A stretch of 41,597 bases of DNA from Christensenella sp. UBA7703 (GTDB taxonomy: Bacteria; Bacillota; Clostridia; Christensenellales; CAG-138), in the NCBI GenBank assembly GCA_002482505.1, contig DLGD01000027.1:1-41597 (forward strand), in the 5' to 3' direction. The position numbers were made by a program, and so were the translations under genes. The notes under the pieces are model-generated. The model was not told where the DNA came from, ran no database searches, and saw only the letters and a program-made list of their open reading frames with translations. Below, one piece after another: positions 14,609-23,886 of the stretch (position 1 is its first letter; each line of letters opens with the position of its first letter).

Positions 14609-15601
14609 ATGGAACGTAAAAACATTTTCCGGCAACTGCTCGAAAAATTCATCGATATTCGCGAGGCGGGCGTGCTGATGCCGCTGATTCTTGCGATTAT
14701 CTTGTTTTCCGCCAATAGCGACAAATTTCTGACCGTGAGCAACATGACCAACGTCATGCGAACGGCAGCCTTTACGATGATTGTATCCATCGGGCAGGCG
14801 TTTCTGATCATCGCCGGCAGCTGGGATATTTCAGTTGGCGCCGTGTTCTCCGTCGGCGGCGTTGCAGCCGCGGCGCTCATGAGTTACTACGGTTTTCCGA
14901 TCTGGCTTGCAGTGCTTGTTGCCCTTGCGATCGGCGGAATCTTCGGCATGTTCAACGGATTTCTCGTGCAGAAGATCAAACTTCCTCCGTTCATCGCCAC
15001 GATGGGAACCATGTATGCGGCGCGCGGCCTCTGCACGGGCTATACCAAAGGCGTTTCGGTCTATCCGCTTCCGGATCAGTTTCTCGGGATCGGCCAGGCG
15101 GGCATCCCGATCGGTAACTATGAACTGCCGTTTGTGATCGTTGTTGCGATTTTGATGGCGATTGCTGCGGGATTTATCCTGCGATATACGGCATATGGGC
15201 GCAAGCTTTATGCCGCCGGTGGAAACGGTGAAGCAGCGCGTCTTGCGGGCATCCCCACCGTGCGTGTGCGCTTCTCGGCCTTTGTTCTGCTCGGCGTTCT
15301 CTCGGCGTTAGCCGGTGTTTTGATGACCAGCCGCGTCGGAAGCGCGCAGCCCAACATCGGATCGGGGTTTGAGATGACCGTGGTTGCGGCCTGCGTCATC
15401 GGTGGTATTAGCATGGAAGGCGGCGCGGGCTCCATATTGGGTGTCGTCATGGGCAGCTTCTTCATGGCAATGATCAGCAATGGAATGACGCTCATCAAGA
15501 TCGATGCTTACTGGCAGCAGCTCGTCATCGGACTTGTGCTGATCTTCGCTTGTTCCTTGGAGTATCTCAGAAACCGTATCCGTGCCAGCCTGAACCGATA
15601 G
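14609..15601 (+). CDS. Ribose-type (CUT2) ABC transporter permease
   Basis: The 330-residue integral membrane protein belongs to the RbsC/BPD_transp_2 family. It has about ten hydrophobic segments and the signature stretch LIIAGSWDISVGAVFSVGGVAAAALM, corresponding to the LTGGIDLSVG region of RbsC. The C-terminal FEMTVVAACVIGGISMEGGAGSILG is also typical. The start at 14609 is preferred over 14537 because GGAGGG precedes it and similarity begins there. It forms one transporter with the ATPase and binding protein that follow. Confidence 0.92.
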   Translation: MERKNIFRQLLEKFIDIREAGVLMPLILAIILFSANSDKFLTVSNMTNVMRTAAFTMIVSIGQAFLIIAGSWDISVGAVFSVGGVAAAALMSYYGFPIWLAVLVALAIGGIFGMFNGFLVQKIKLPPFIATMGTMYAARGLCTGYTKGVSVYPLPDQFLGIGQAGIPIGNYELPFVIVVAILMAIAAGFILRYTAYGRKLYAAGGNGEAARLAGIPTVRVRFSAFVLLGVLSALAGVLMTSRVGSAQPNIGSGFEMTVVAACVIGGISMEGGAGSILGVVMGSFFMAMISNGMTLIKIDAYWQQLVIGLVLIFACSLEYLRNRIRASLNR

Positions 15602-15613
15602 GAAGAGGCGCAT

Positions 15614-17131
15614 ATGGGTAAGACGGTTCTGGAAATGAAAGAGGTCACCAAATCATTTGGAGCGACCAAAGCACTCAAGCAGGTTTCCATCGACTTGCGT
15701 GAACGCGAGATACTTGCCATCTGCGGAGAAAACGGAGCAGGTAAATCAACGCTCATGAAAGTGCTCAGCGGCAGCTATGAAAACGGCAGCTATGAAGGCG
15801 AAATCTGTATTGACGGCAAGCCCTGCGTCTTTAAAACGCCTGCTGACGCATCTGCCGCCGGCATTGAAATGATCTATCAGGAGATCAGCGTACATCTCGA
15901 CCTGTCTGTGGCGGAGAATATCTTTCTGGGACGCATCCCACTTCGAGCCGGGCTGGTGCAGTGGAAGCACATGCACGAAGAGGCAAAGATATATGCCGAG
16001 ATGGTTGGCCTGAAAGTGCCTGTGACAACTCTTTTGCGTGATCTGAGCGCATCGCAATGCCAAATGGTCTCGATTGCCCGTGCGTTGAGCCGCAATCCGA
16101 AGATTCTTGTGCTGGACGAGCCGACATCCCCACTGACCGACGGGGAGGTGGAGGATCTGTTCAAAATTCTCAACCGTCTTCGGGATAACGGCATCTCCTG
16201 CATCTATATCAGCCATAAGATCAAGGAGATCAAACAACTGGCGGATCGCGTCTGCATTATGCGCGACGGCATGCATGTTTGGACAAAGCCAGCGAGCGAG
16301 TTGAGCACGGAAGAGATCGTCGAAGCGATGGTGAACCGCAAAATCGGCAATCTCTATCCAAAGGAAGCAGTCGAGCTTGGAGAAGTCGTGTTCTCCGTGA
16401 AAAATCTTCGCGTAAAGCACCCGTATAACCGGAAAAAGTACATCGTGGACGGCGTTGATTTTAACGTCCGGCAGGGTGAGATCCTTGGTCTGGTTGGCCT
16501 CGTCGGTTCCGGACGAAGCGAAACCGTGAATGCAATTTTCGGCGCTATCGACGGAAGCTACGACGAACTGAGCATTGAAGGAAAGGCAACGCGGATTATC
16601 GACCCGCAGGATGCAATCCGAAAAGGGCTTGCGCTGCTGAGCGAGGATCGCAAAGTAAACGGGTTTATTCCAACGCTGAACCTTGCGCGCAACATCACGC
16701 TGGCGCGGCTCGACAAGGTGTTTCGCAAAGGGATTTTAAATCGCGAAGCGGAGCAGGCGATCGGGCGGGACTATATCGACCGCTTAAGCATTAAGACCAA
16801 TAGCGAACGCGATATGGTGACAAGCCTTTCCGGCGGAAATCAACAGAAGGTTGTGCTCGCCAAATGGCTTCTCGCAGAACCGAAGGTGCTGTTTCTGGAC
16901 GAACCGACGCGCGGCATAGACGTCGGCGCCAAGGCGCAGATCTACCAAATCATGACGCAACTGGTTCGTCAGGGGATGGCGATCGTGATGATCTCCTCGG
17001 AACTGACGGAACTTGTCGGAATGTGTGATCGCTATCTTTTATTGGCAGACGGCAAGATTCGCGCGGAGCTTGGCCGCGAGGACGCGGATGAAGAAAAGTT
17101 TCTCCGCATTTGCTCCGGCAGCAATTCCTAA
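15614..17131 (+). CDS. Ribose-type (CUT2) ABC transporter ATPase, duplicated domains
   Basis: The 505-residue protein has two ABC domains like RbsA/MglA. Domain 1: Walker A GENGAGKST (38-46), signature LSASQCQM, Walker B LDEPTSPLT. Domain 2: a degenerate Walker A (GLVGSGRSE), canonical signature LSGGNQQKV, and LDEPTRGIDVGAK. Degeneracy of the second Walker A is normal in this family. It starts 12 bases after the permease stop and energises sugar uptake. Confidence 0.95.
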   Translation: MGKTVLEMKEVTKSFGATKALKQVSIDLREREILAICGENGAGKSTLMKVLSGSYENGSYEGEICIDGKPCVFKTPADASAAGIEMIYQEISVHLDLSVAENIFLGRIPLRAGLVQWKHMHEEAKIYAEMVGLKVPVTTLLRDLSASQCQMVSIARALSRNPKILVLDEPTSPLTDGEVEDLFKILNRLRDNGISCIYISHKIKEIKQLADRVCIMRDGMHVWTKPASELSTEEIVEAMVNRKIGNLYPKEAVELGEVVFSVKNLRVKHPYNRKKYIVDGVDFNVRQGEILGLVGLVGSGRSETVNAIFGAIDGSYDELSIEGKATRIIDPQDAIRKGLALLSEDRKVNGFIPTLNLARNITLARLDKVFRKGILNREAEQAIGRDYIDRLSIKTNSERDMVTSLSGGNQQKVVLAKWLLAEPKVLFLDEPTRGIDVGAKAQIYQIMTQLVRQGMAIVMISSELTELVGMCDRYLLLADGKIRAELGREDADEEKFLRICSGSNS

Positions 17132-17211
17132 ATCGAAATCCACTCTCTATTCAGGTTGCTCATGCTCTCCCGGGGGGCATTGACATCAATAAAACAGGAG
17201 GAAACATCCAG

Positions 17212-18279
17212 ATGAAGAAAATACTGATTATGGTACTTGCCCTCATGCTGGCGTTTGGCGCATTCGCTTGCAGCAGCAAACCGGCAGCGACCGAAGAACC
17301 GGCAACCGAAGCAGCCGCACAGCCCACGCAAGCAGCGGAACCGGCAGCCGAGCCCGCGGCGGCGGACCAACCCTACGTGATTTTAGTCAACGCGCTGGTT
17401 GGACACCCCGTCTATGAGCAGCAGGCAGAGGCAGCGCGCAAAGCTGCGGAAGAATACGGCGTGAAGCTCGAGATTATCGGGCCGACGTTTGGCACCACGA
17501 CCATCGTGACGGACTACATCGCGGCGATGGAAAACGCCATCACACTCCAGCCCGATGCCATCATTGGCGAGCCATTTGACCCCTCCCTCTTTGAAGTGTT
17601 TGACCGTGCCAAGCAGGCCGGAATTCCGATGTTCCTGACCTCGAACCTTTTAGAGGACGAGAGCGCGTTCATCTCCTGGATTGGAACGGACAACTATAAC
17701 TACGGCGTCAACGCGGCGGACATGATCGCGACAAAGACAGACGGCAAAGCGAATATCTGCGTCGTGATGGGCGACCTTGCAACCACGAACCAGGTCGAAC
17801 AGCGCAAGGGTATTGAGGATCGTATCGCCGAGAAATATCCCGACATGAAGATCACCAATGTGGTCGCGGATAAAAACGATGTTGCAACGGCAATGAGCGT
17901 CATCGAAGACACGCTCAATACCTATCCCGAGACCAACGTCGTCGTTATGCTCGAGTCCACCGGCGGCCCCGGCGTTGTACAGGTCTGCCAGGAAACAGGG
18001 CGTACCGATGTGCTGATTCTGGATATCGATGCCGTCGATGCAACCATCGACAACATCAAAGCCGGCAAGGTTTGGGCGACGCTCGCGCAGAACTTCTATA
18101 AGCGCGGCTATGAGTCCGTCCGCATGGCATATGAATACCTGACCGAAGGTGATGCCGCAACCTTTGCCAAGCTCAACGACTCCGGTACGGTGCTGATCGA
18201 TCAGTCGAATGCAGCCACGTATGCCGAAGACCTCTGGGGCGCAATCGTATACAAGGGAACTGCCTGGCCCGCGAAATAA
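17212..18279 (+). CDS. Sugar ABC transporter substrate-binding lipoprotein
   Basis: The 355-residue protein starts with a lipoprotein signal ending AFAC (Cys20), then an Ala/Pro/Glu/Thr-rich linker (about 21-50). A periplasmic-binding-protein type 1 domain follows (YVILVNALVGHPVYEQQAEAARKAAEEYGVKLEIIGP, DAIIGEPFDPSLFEVFDRAKQAGIPMF). It belongs to the RbsB/Peripla_BP_4 group and would hold a sugar outside the cell for the permease. ATG at 17212 follows AGGAGG. The ligand cannot be inferred. Confidence 0.93.
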   Translation: MKKILIMVLALMLAFGAFACSSKPAATEEPATEAAAQPTQAAEPAAEPAAADQPYVILVNALVGHPVYEQQAEAARKAAEEYGVKLEIIGPTFGTTTIVTDYIAAMENAITLQPDAIIGEPFDPSLFEVFDRAKQAGIPMFLTSNLLEDESAFISWIGTDNYNYGVNAADMIATKTDGKANICVVMGDLATTNQVEQRKGIEDRIAEKYPDMKITNVVADKNDVATAMSVIEDTLNTYPETNVVVMLESTGGPGVVQVCQETGRTDVLILDIDAVDATIDNIKAGKVWATLAQNFYKRGYESVRMAYEYLTEGDAATFAKLNDSGTVLIDQSNAATYAEDLWGAIVYKGTAWPAK

Positions 18280-18299
18280 GGCACAGGGAAGTAACGCTG

Positions 18300-18324
18300 C
18301 CGGGGCGGTATTTTACCGCCCCGG
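18300..18324 (+). other. GC-rich hairpin after the binding-protein gene
   Basis: CCGGGGCGGTA (18300-18310), loop TTT, TACCGCCCCGG (18314-18324). No T-run follows, so it is more likely a 3'-end protecting or partial-termination stem that raises binding-protein mRNA over the downstream regulator than a full terminator. Confidence 0.6.
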
Positions 18325-18450
18325 GCGGCGGCACAACAGGACGACCGAAAGCATTGCCAAGTGTGGAGATTGCTCTGCTAAAGATGCTCCACCTTGCAGA
18401 CTCGTACATCGTACCTGCGGGCAACGGTGCCCGCGAAAGAGAGCACAGCC

Positions 18451-19488
18451 ATGCCGAAGATGCGTGAAATTGCAGAAAAAACAGGTCTCAATATATCAAC
18501 CGTTTCGCGGGCATTGCGCGACGCGCCCGATATCAGCCCGGAAACGGTGAGTTTGGTCAAGCGCGCCGCCATGCAGATGGGTTATCACTTACGCACCAAC
18601 AGCAGGGGAAGCAATACCGTCGGCCTTATCGTCCCCGAAGTTGGCAGCCATTACTACTCTGAAATGGTAGAGACGGTGGAGCGTGAACTCAAGAAGCGTG
18701 GCTATTCCATGATCGTTGTAATCGGCGGATTCGATGTCGGCGGAATATTGGCGGCGTTTGATCAGATGCTGAAACACGATATCTGCGGAATGATCGTCAA
18801 CGACTGCTTCGTGCTCGATGCCAAAGACGATATTCAAAAACACGATCGCATTGCGCATTCCGTGATTCCGCTGGTTCTTATTTCGGAGAATAAAGTCATC
18901 CTTCCGGTGGACACCATCTCGATTGCGAACGAGATGGCGGTGCGCCAGGCACTGGATCACTTGATCGAATTGGGCCACCGCGAGATCGGATACATTGGCG
19001 AGTTTGCCTCCGACGTACGCTATCTGGCTTTGACGCGGTATCTTGCGGAGCTGGGGTTGCCCGTTCGGGAGCAGCATATGAAGCGCGGAAAAGAGCGCTT
19101 CGAACTGGGCGGTTACTTGCGGGCAAAGGAATTGCTCAAAGAGCAGGGGGAGCCGCGGGCAACCGCCGTACTTGCTTGTTATGATCAGGTGGCGCTGGGA
19201 GCGCTGGATGCGTTTGCCGAAGAAGGGGTCCGTGTACCGGAGGATATCTCAATCATCGGCTTTGATAATATCATCCTCAATGACTATCTGCCGATTCAAC
19301 TAACCTCCATCTCAAACCCGACCGAGCAGCTCAGCGCGCTCGCGGTGAAACTGCTGATGGATAATATCCATGAAAAAGATACGCATGTGGTGCAGAATGT
19401 GTCGCTTCAGCCGAGGCTGGTTGTTCGAGGATCAACGTGCCCGCCGCGCGATCATACACAAAAAAATCAAGAGGTGAGCGCAAAATGA
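18451..19488 (+). CDS. LacI-family transcriptional regulator
   Basis: The 345-residue protein has the LacI helix-turn-helix MREIAEKTGLNISTVSRALRDAPDISPETVSLVKRAAMQMGY at the N-terminus, then a sugar-binding core (NTVGLIVPEVGSHYYSEMVETVERELKKRGYSMIVV ... DISIIGFDNIILNDYLPIQLTSI). The start at 18451 places the DNA-binding domain at the N-terminus with GAGAG upstream. Its stop overlaps the next start as ATGA. It probably controls the transporter through the operator near 14357 and senses the transported sugar. Confidence 0.92.
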   Translation: MPKMREIAEKTGLNISTVSRALRDAPDISPETVSLVKRAAMQMGYHLRTNSRGSNTVGLIVPEVGSHYYSEMVETVERELKKRGYSMIVVIGGFDVGGILAAFDQMLKHDICGMIVNDCFVLDAKDDIQKHDRIAHSVIPLVLISENKVILPVDTISIANEMAVRQALDHLIELGHREIGYIGEFASDVRYLALTRYLAELGLPVREQHMKRGKERFELGGYLRAKELLKEQGEPRATAVLACYDQVALGALDAFAEEGVRVPEDISIIGFDNIILNDYLPIQLTSISNPTEQLSALAVKLLMDNIHEKDTHVVQNVSLQPRLVVRGSTCPPRDHTQKNQEVSAK

Positions 19489-20843
19489 CGAGAGAGATTG
19501 GATTTGTTTGCTTCGGAGAGGTAAATACGCCTTTTGACCGCCTGCAATGGAAGCATGACAATGCGTTGCAAACGCTTTTGACGTTGCAAGATGCCAGGGT
19601 GAACGACGCCGGCATCGTAATTGACGACGAAAAATATGAATACGCAGACCGTGCAGTTCGGTTGTTGAAAGAACGGGAAATGGACTGCGTGATTCTTTGT
19701 GTTGCAGGTTGGGTTCCAACGCATGCGGTTATTCGTGTGGCGGATCATTTTCGCCATCTGCCGGTGCTCCTCTGGGGGCTTTGCGGCTGGATGGAAAACG
19801 GACGCCTTGTTACAACGGCGGATCAAGCCGGGACGACCGCGATCCGTCCTGCGCTTTTCGCGATGCATTATCGCTTTAAGTTTGTCTATAGCGTCATCGG
19901 TAAACCCGCACCGATCGAGAAGATCAAGGCGTTTACCGATGCTGCATACGCCGCGCGTATGCTTCGTTCGGCACGTGTCGGAACGATGGGCTACCGCGAC
20001 ATGCTACTCTATGGCACGCAATTTGAGGGAAACAGCCTGCGTGGTCAGCTTGGCGTTGAGGTGGAACCCTTTGAAATGCTGGAGATGACGCAGAACGCAG
20101 CGGTTGTACCGGAGGAAGTGATCCGGGAAACGGTGTTGCAGATGAAGCAGCGGTGGGTTTTTGACAAACCCTGTGACGATGCGGTGCTGGAAACCGGCGC
20201 GCGGTATGCGCTGGCCGTCGGCAAGAAAATTGAGGAACGAGGTTACTCTGCCGTGACGCTGATCGATGTGGACGGCATGAAAAAGCTCCTCGGATTTCCG
20301 CCGGCAATGGTCTTCATGCTTCTCGCGGAACGATACGGCGTACTGACGGTGCCGGAAAACGATGTCATGGGCGCGGTAACGCAATTGATCGCAAAGGCGA
20401 TCTCCGGCCAGATCGTACCCTATCTCGAATACTATGAATTTTTCGAAAAAAGCATGCTCATCGGGGTGCCGGATTATATTCCGCAGAGCGCGACCGATGG
20501 CGATATTCATGTGCTCCCGACAGCGTTCGGCCTGCTTTCACAGAGCTTGTTGAACGTTTCAAAGGTCAAGACCGGGTTGGTCACCTGCCTGCGTCTGGTC
20601 TATCAGGACGGCAGATATGGGATGCACATGTACCTTGCGGATGCAAAAACCCCTGCGAACTGGGAAGAATGCGGGTGGGCGCCGCCCGCGCCGCAGCTTC
20701 CGAGCCTTGAGGTTTACCCGATTGATTGTACAGTCGCGGAATTTGCCGAAAAAGTCTCAAGCCAGCACGTAATCGTCTGCTACGGCGACCACCGGGAGGC
20801 GGTGCGGGATTTTTGCAAACTGACGGGGATTGACTTACTCTAA
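19485..20843 (+). CDS. L-fucose/L-arabinose isomerase-like protein
   Basis: The 452-residue protein looks like the fucose/arabinose isomerase fold: an N-terminal Rossmann-like domain (IGFVCFGEVNTPFDRLQWKHDNALQTLLTLQD; CVILCVAGWVPTHAVIRVADHFRHLPVLLWGLCGW) and a C-terminal domain with Glu and His residues suited to Mn binding (EERGYSAVTLIDVDGM; PENDVMGAVTQLIAKAISG). Members interconvert aldoses and ketoses, but many relatives in sugar clusters are uncharacterised. The ATG at 19485 overlaps the LacI stop, and AGAGGTGAG lies upstream. A frame extension to 19437 is not needed. Confidence 0.8.
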   Translation: MTREIGFVCFGEVNTPFDRLQWKHDNALQTLLTLQDARVNDAGIVIDDEKYEYADRAVRLLKEREMDCVILCVAGWVPTHAVIRVADHFRHLPVLLWGLCGWMENGRLVTTADQAGTTAIRPALFAMHYRFKFVYSVIGKPAPIEKIKAFTDAAYAARMLRSARVGTMGYRDMLLYGTQFEGNSLRGQLGVEVEPFEMLEMTQNAAVVPEEVIRETVLQMKQRWVFDKPCDDAVLETGARYALAVGKKIEERGYSAVTLIDVDGMKKLLGFPPAMVFMLLAERYGVLTVPENDVMGAVTQLIAKAISGQIVPYLEYYEFFEKSMLIGVPDYIPQSATDGDIHVLPTAFGLLSQSLLNVSKVKTGLVTCLRLVYQDGRYGMHMYLADAKTPANWEECGWAPPAPQLPSLEVYPIDCTVAEFAEKVSSQHVIVCYGDHREAVRDFCKLTGIDLL

Positions 20844-20849
20844 CAGCCA

Positions 20850-20911
20850 AACACATCGAACACAACGCTCGTCCTCTTTCGGGATGTGTGGTTCGTGTTC
20901 ACAAAAAAAAG
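20850..20911 (+). other. Spacer with interlocking inverted repeats
   Basis: In the 133-base gap before the hydrolase gene, ACACATC pairs with a downstream GATGTGT, and GAACAC pairs with a later GTGTTC. The order is a-b-a'-b', which would give a pseudoknot or two alternative hairpins. An A-run follows. Role unknown. Confidence 0.3.
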
Positions 20912-20976
20912 TAAACAATGAGCGGTTTTGCAGGACGAACGGCAAGCCGGTCAATCGAAAATAAGGAAGATATCGT

Positions 20977-22446
20977 ATGAAGGCAATCAGGATTGGATGG
21001 GCACAAACAGATCTTACCCCGGATCGTCCGGTCTGGATGATCGGACAAATGTATCACCGTATCTCGGAATATGTACGCGACCCCATCACCGCGACCGCGC
21101 TTGCGCTGGACAACGGAGAGGCGCAGGCTGTCTTTGTTTCGCTTGACATGACAGAGGTACCGTTGCATGCGATGAAACAGCTCAAGACAAAGCTGGAAAC
21201 GCTGGACGGGCTGGTGTTTGAGAACATCTCATTTGGGGTTACGCATACGCATAATTCCACAGATTTCAATGAAGATTTCATGCGCCTCGACAATGAGAAT
21301 GTCTTTGGCGCTGATATTTTGCCCGAACTGTCGTTTCCGGACGACGTGCTGTATGGGAAAGAGGCTCAAATATATCTCGTAGAGAAGCTTGCAGATTTGA
21401 TTTCCCGCGCATGGCTCTCCCGCCAGCCCGGAGGAATCAGCGCAGCGCACGATTATGCAGCGGTCAGTTTCTCCCGCCGTGCGGTCTTTTCGCGCGAAGA
21501 CGGAGAAGAAACCGTCATGTATGGCGACTGCTCGGATGAGAGCTTTCTTCGTTTTGAACCCGGTGGCGACACAGCGGTCGAACTGCTGTACACATGGAAT
21601 CTGGAAGGCGCTCTGACGGGAGTAGCGATCAATGTTCCCTGTCCATCACAGGTTTTTGAACTGCATCGTTTTCTTTCTGCGGATTACTGGGGCTTCGTAC
21701 GAACGGATGTACAAAAGGCCTTCGGAGATATCTTTGTGCTGCCGCTTTGCGGGGCAGCGGGGGATCTATCGCCGATTGATCTCGTGCAAATCAGCAAACA
21801 CAACAAGCAGGAACTCCTCATCTGGGGCGGCCAAGCGGAGGAGGTATTGCGCAACTTTAATATGGAGGCAATTTGCGAAGGGATTTCAGCGCGTTTGCTG
21901 GAGGCAGTCAAAAGAGGATATCACCGTGCGGGGCAGGAGATCGATTATCAGCCGGCCTTCCGGCATGAATGCCTGCATCTGGAGCTGCCGCTTCGTTTGG
22001 TGCCGCGGGACGTATTTGAGGCTTCCCTGGCGGAGGTACGGCGAATTCAGCAGGTATTTTCGCGCGATAACCGAATGACAACCAGGGATGTGGTTCAGGC
22101 ATTTGAACCGCAGGGAGATGTGCTGCGGTGGTATATGCAGCAGGAAACTGCGACGTTCCCATGCGTAAGCCATGTGGTGCGGATCGGCAGGATCGCGATT
22201 GCGACCAATCCGTTTGAGCTCTTCAGCGAGTTTGCGCAGCGCATGAAGTCGCGCGCCATGGCGGAACAACTGTTTGTCGTACAACTCTCAAACGGAATTG
22301 GCGGATATTTGCCTTCGAGTTCCGCTGTCTGCGGCGGTAGCTATAGCAGCAAGCCTGCATCCACCTTTTGCGGACCGGATGGCGGAGACATGCTCGTGGA
22401 ACGCACGCTTGAAGTCGTGAACCAGCTGTTTTCAACGACTGAGTGA
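20977..22446 (+). CDS. Neutral/alkaline ceramidase-like hydrolase with altered metal site
   Basis: The 489-residue protein matches the N-terminal (catalytic) domain of neutral/alkaline non-lysosomal ceramidases. Marks are ITATALALDNGEAQAVFVSLDM, GVTHTHNSTD (THTH 89-92), and PLCGAAGDLSPID (the family's N-x-A/G-G-D/N-x-S/V loop). No signal peptide is seen, so it is probably cytoplasmic, unlike secreted ceramidases. Where the family has a zinc-binding His (FAVHGTS-type), this protein reads NVPCPSQ, with Cys222 in its place. Real substrate unknown; the sugar-cluster setting argues against ceramide. AAGGAAG precedes the ATG. Confidence 0.8.
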   Translation: MKAIRIGWAQTDLTPDRPVWMIGQMYHRISEYVRDPITATALALDNGEAQAVFVSLDMTEVPLHAMKQLKTKLETLDGLVFENISFGVTHTHNSTDFNEDFMRLDNENVFGADILPELSFPDDVLYGKEAQIYLVEKLADLISRAWLSRQPGGISAAHDYAAVSFSRRAVFSREDGEETVMYGDCSDESFLRFEPGGDTAVELLYTWNLEGALTGVAINVPCPSQVFELHRFLSADYWGFVRTDVQKAFGDIFVLPLCGAAGDLSPIDLVQISKHNKQELLIWGGQAEEVLRNFNMEAICEGISARLLEAVKRGYHRAGQEIDYQPAFRHECLHLELPLRLVPRDVFEASLAEVRRIQQVFSRDNRMTTRDVVQAFEPQGDVLRWYMQQETATFPCVSHVVRIGRIAIATNPFELFSEFAQRMKSRAMAEQLFVVQLSNGIGGYLPSSSAVCGGSYSSKPASTFCGPDGGDMLVERTLEVVNQLFSTTE

Positions 22447-22512
22447 TGATCGGGAAAGCGTTCCTGCGCGCACGCAACCGCGTAATCAAATCAATCTGAT
22501 CCTCAAAAAATT

Positions 22513-22547
22513 AACCCTGCGGTGTCACTCATCATGACCGCAGGGTT
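22513..22547. terminator. Convergent terminator between hydrolase and ROK genes
   Basis: AACCCTGCGGT (22513-22523) pairs perfectly with ACCGCAGGGTT (22537-22547) with a 13-base loop. An A-run lies on the left side and TTTGCTTTG on the right, so it may stop transcripts arriving from both sides. Confidence 0.85.
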
Positions 22548-22618
22548 TGCTTTGTTTGAAGGGATCTGACTTGTTCGCTTCAACGGGAAGTCTGCTCGAA
22601 CAGTAGAATCAGGTGGTT

Positions 22619-23836
22619 TTAGTTGTAATACTGATTCAGGCAAAGGGTAGCTGCTCCCATTGCAGAGGCAAACACGCCAATTTCGGATACGGTGATCAGG
22701 TCTTCCGAATATAGTTGCTGCAGGGTCTTGATCTTTACGGTTTTAACGAGCTCGTTGAGCAAAATCTCGTTATTCCGGATCAGCCGTCCACCGATGATGA
22801 TCTTTGCCGGGTTAAAAAAGCTGACCGCGTTGGCGATGCCGATGCCGATGTAGGTTCCGGCTTCGCGCAGGATGCGGATGCAGTTCTCATCGCCCATTTC
22901 AGCGGCAATAATGACATCCTGATTGTTGGGTTCTTCGCCTTGTTTCGAAATCTTTCGGAGTATCGAGTTTTCATTCGCATCGGAAACGTCTTTTGCCATT
23001 CGGGAGATGGCCCATCCCGATGCAAGAGACTCGATGCAGCCGTTTCTTCCGCAGGTGCATAACGGCCCATCGACCTTTACGATGGTGTGGCCGATTTCAC
23101 CCGCTTTCCCGCTCGCGCCGAAAAAGAGCTCTCGGCCAACGATAATTCCGCAGCCGATGCCGTGCCCCAAATCGATGACGATGAAGTTATCGCAATCCCG
23201 CCCTTTGCCGTAGCACAACTCTGCCATGGCCATCAGCCTTGAGCAGTCCTCGATATAGATCGGAATATTGTACTTTTCCTCAAATATCTGCTTCATCGGC
23301 ATGCCGATCCACTTCGGCGTGTTCTCCGCATAAACCACAACGCCCGTAGATTGGTCGGCATTTCCGGGGATGGACAGTCCCATCGCGTTAATATCCGAGA
23401 TGGCGAGCCCTGTTTTCTTGAGCAACTGCTTGATCACGAAGTCACACATGTCCAGCATGACATCTTTGTCCAGCGTGCTTCTTGTTTCGATATTCTCTTC
23501 TGCAAGAATTTTTCCGGCAAAGTCCAGAATCACACCGGATATATGCGTTCCGCCCAGATCAATGCCGATACAACGGCAGAAGTCACCGTTGAGCGAGAGG
23601 ATTTCTTTTGGCCTGCCGCTCCCTTCTCTGGAAGTATGTTCCACGTAGATTTGATTTTCTTCAAATAGATCGTTCACGATGTTCGTGATGGTTTTTTTAT
23701 CGAGCTTTGACACGCCCGCAAGATCAACGCGGGACATGGAGCCTTGATTTCTCAATATGTTCAGCACTTTGCTCTTGTTATACATACGCAGAAAAGACTG
23801 ATCGCTTTTCTTATACGTGTCTAAAACGGTAATCAT
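22619..23836 (-). CDS. ROK-family transcriptional regulator (NagC/XylR type)
   Basis: The 405-residue protein has an N-terminal winged helix (NKSKVLNILRNQGSMSRVDLAGVSKLDKKTITNIVNDLFEENQI) and a ROK domain with IGIDLGGTHISGVILD and the zinc-site pattern CTCGRNGCIESLAS. ROK regulators sense sugars or amino sugars. Earlier in-frame ATGs exist up to 23902; the ATG at 23836 is chosen because GGAG lies 9 bases before it and because the 23902 choice would run into a repeated regulatory element. It is divergent from the nagA-like operon, which it probably controls. Confidence 0.9.
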   Translation of the reverse strand: MITVLDTYKKSDQSFLRMYNKSKVLNILRNQGSMSRVDLAGVSKLDKKTITNIVNDLFEENQIYVEHTSREGSGRPKEILSLNGDFCRCIGIDLGGTHISGVILDFAGKILAEENIETRSTLDKDVMLDMCDFVIKQLLKKTGLAISDINAMGLSIPGNADQSTGVVVYAENTPKWIGMPMKQIFEEKYNIPIYIEDCSRLMAMAELCYGKGRDCDNFIVIDLGHGIGCGIIVGRELFFGASGKAGEIGHTIVKVDGPLCTCGRNGCIESLASGWAISRMAKDVSDANENSILRKISKQGEEPNNQDVIIAAEMGDENCIRILREAGTYIGIGIANAVSFFNPAKIIIGGRLIRNNEILLNELVKTVKIKTLQQLYSEDLITVSEIGVFASAMGAATLCLNQYYN

Positions 23837-23886
23837 TTTTGACATCTCCAATATCTGAATTTCATGATAAAAGTCTTTTTCCATCA

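Noticed and set aside
18300..18324. Full intrinsic terminator after the first binding-protein gene.
   Set aside because: No T-run follows the stem; the next bases are GC-rich.
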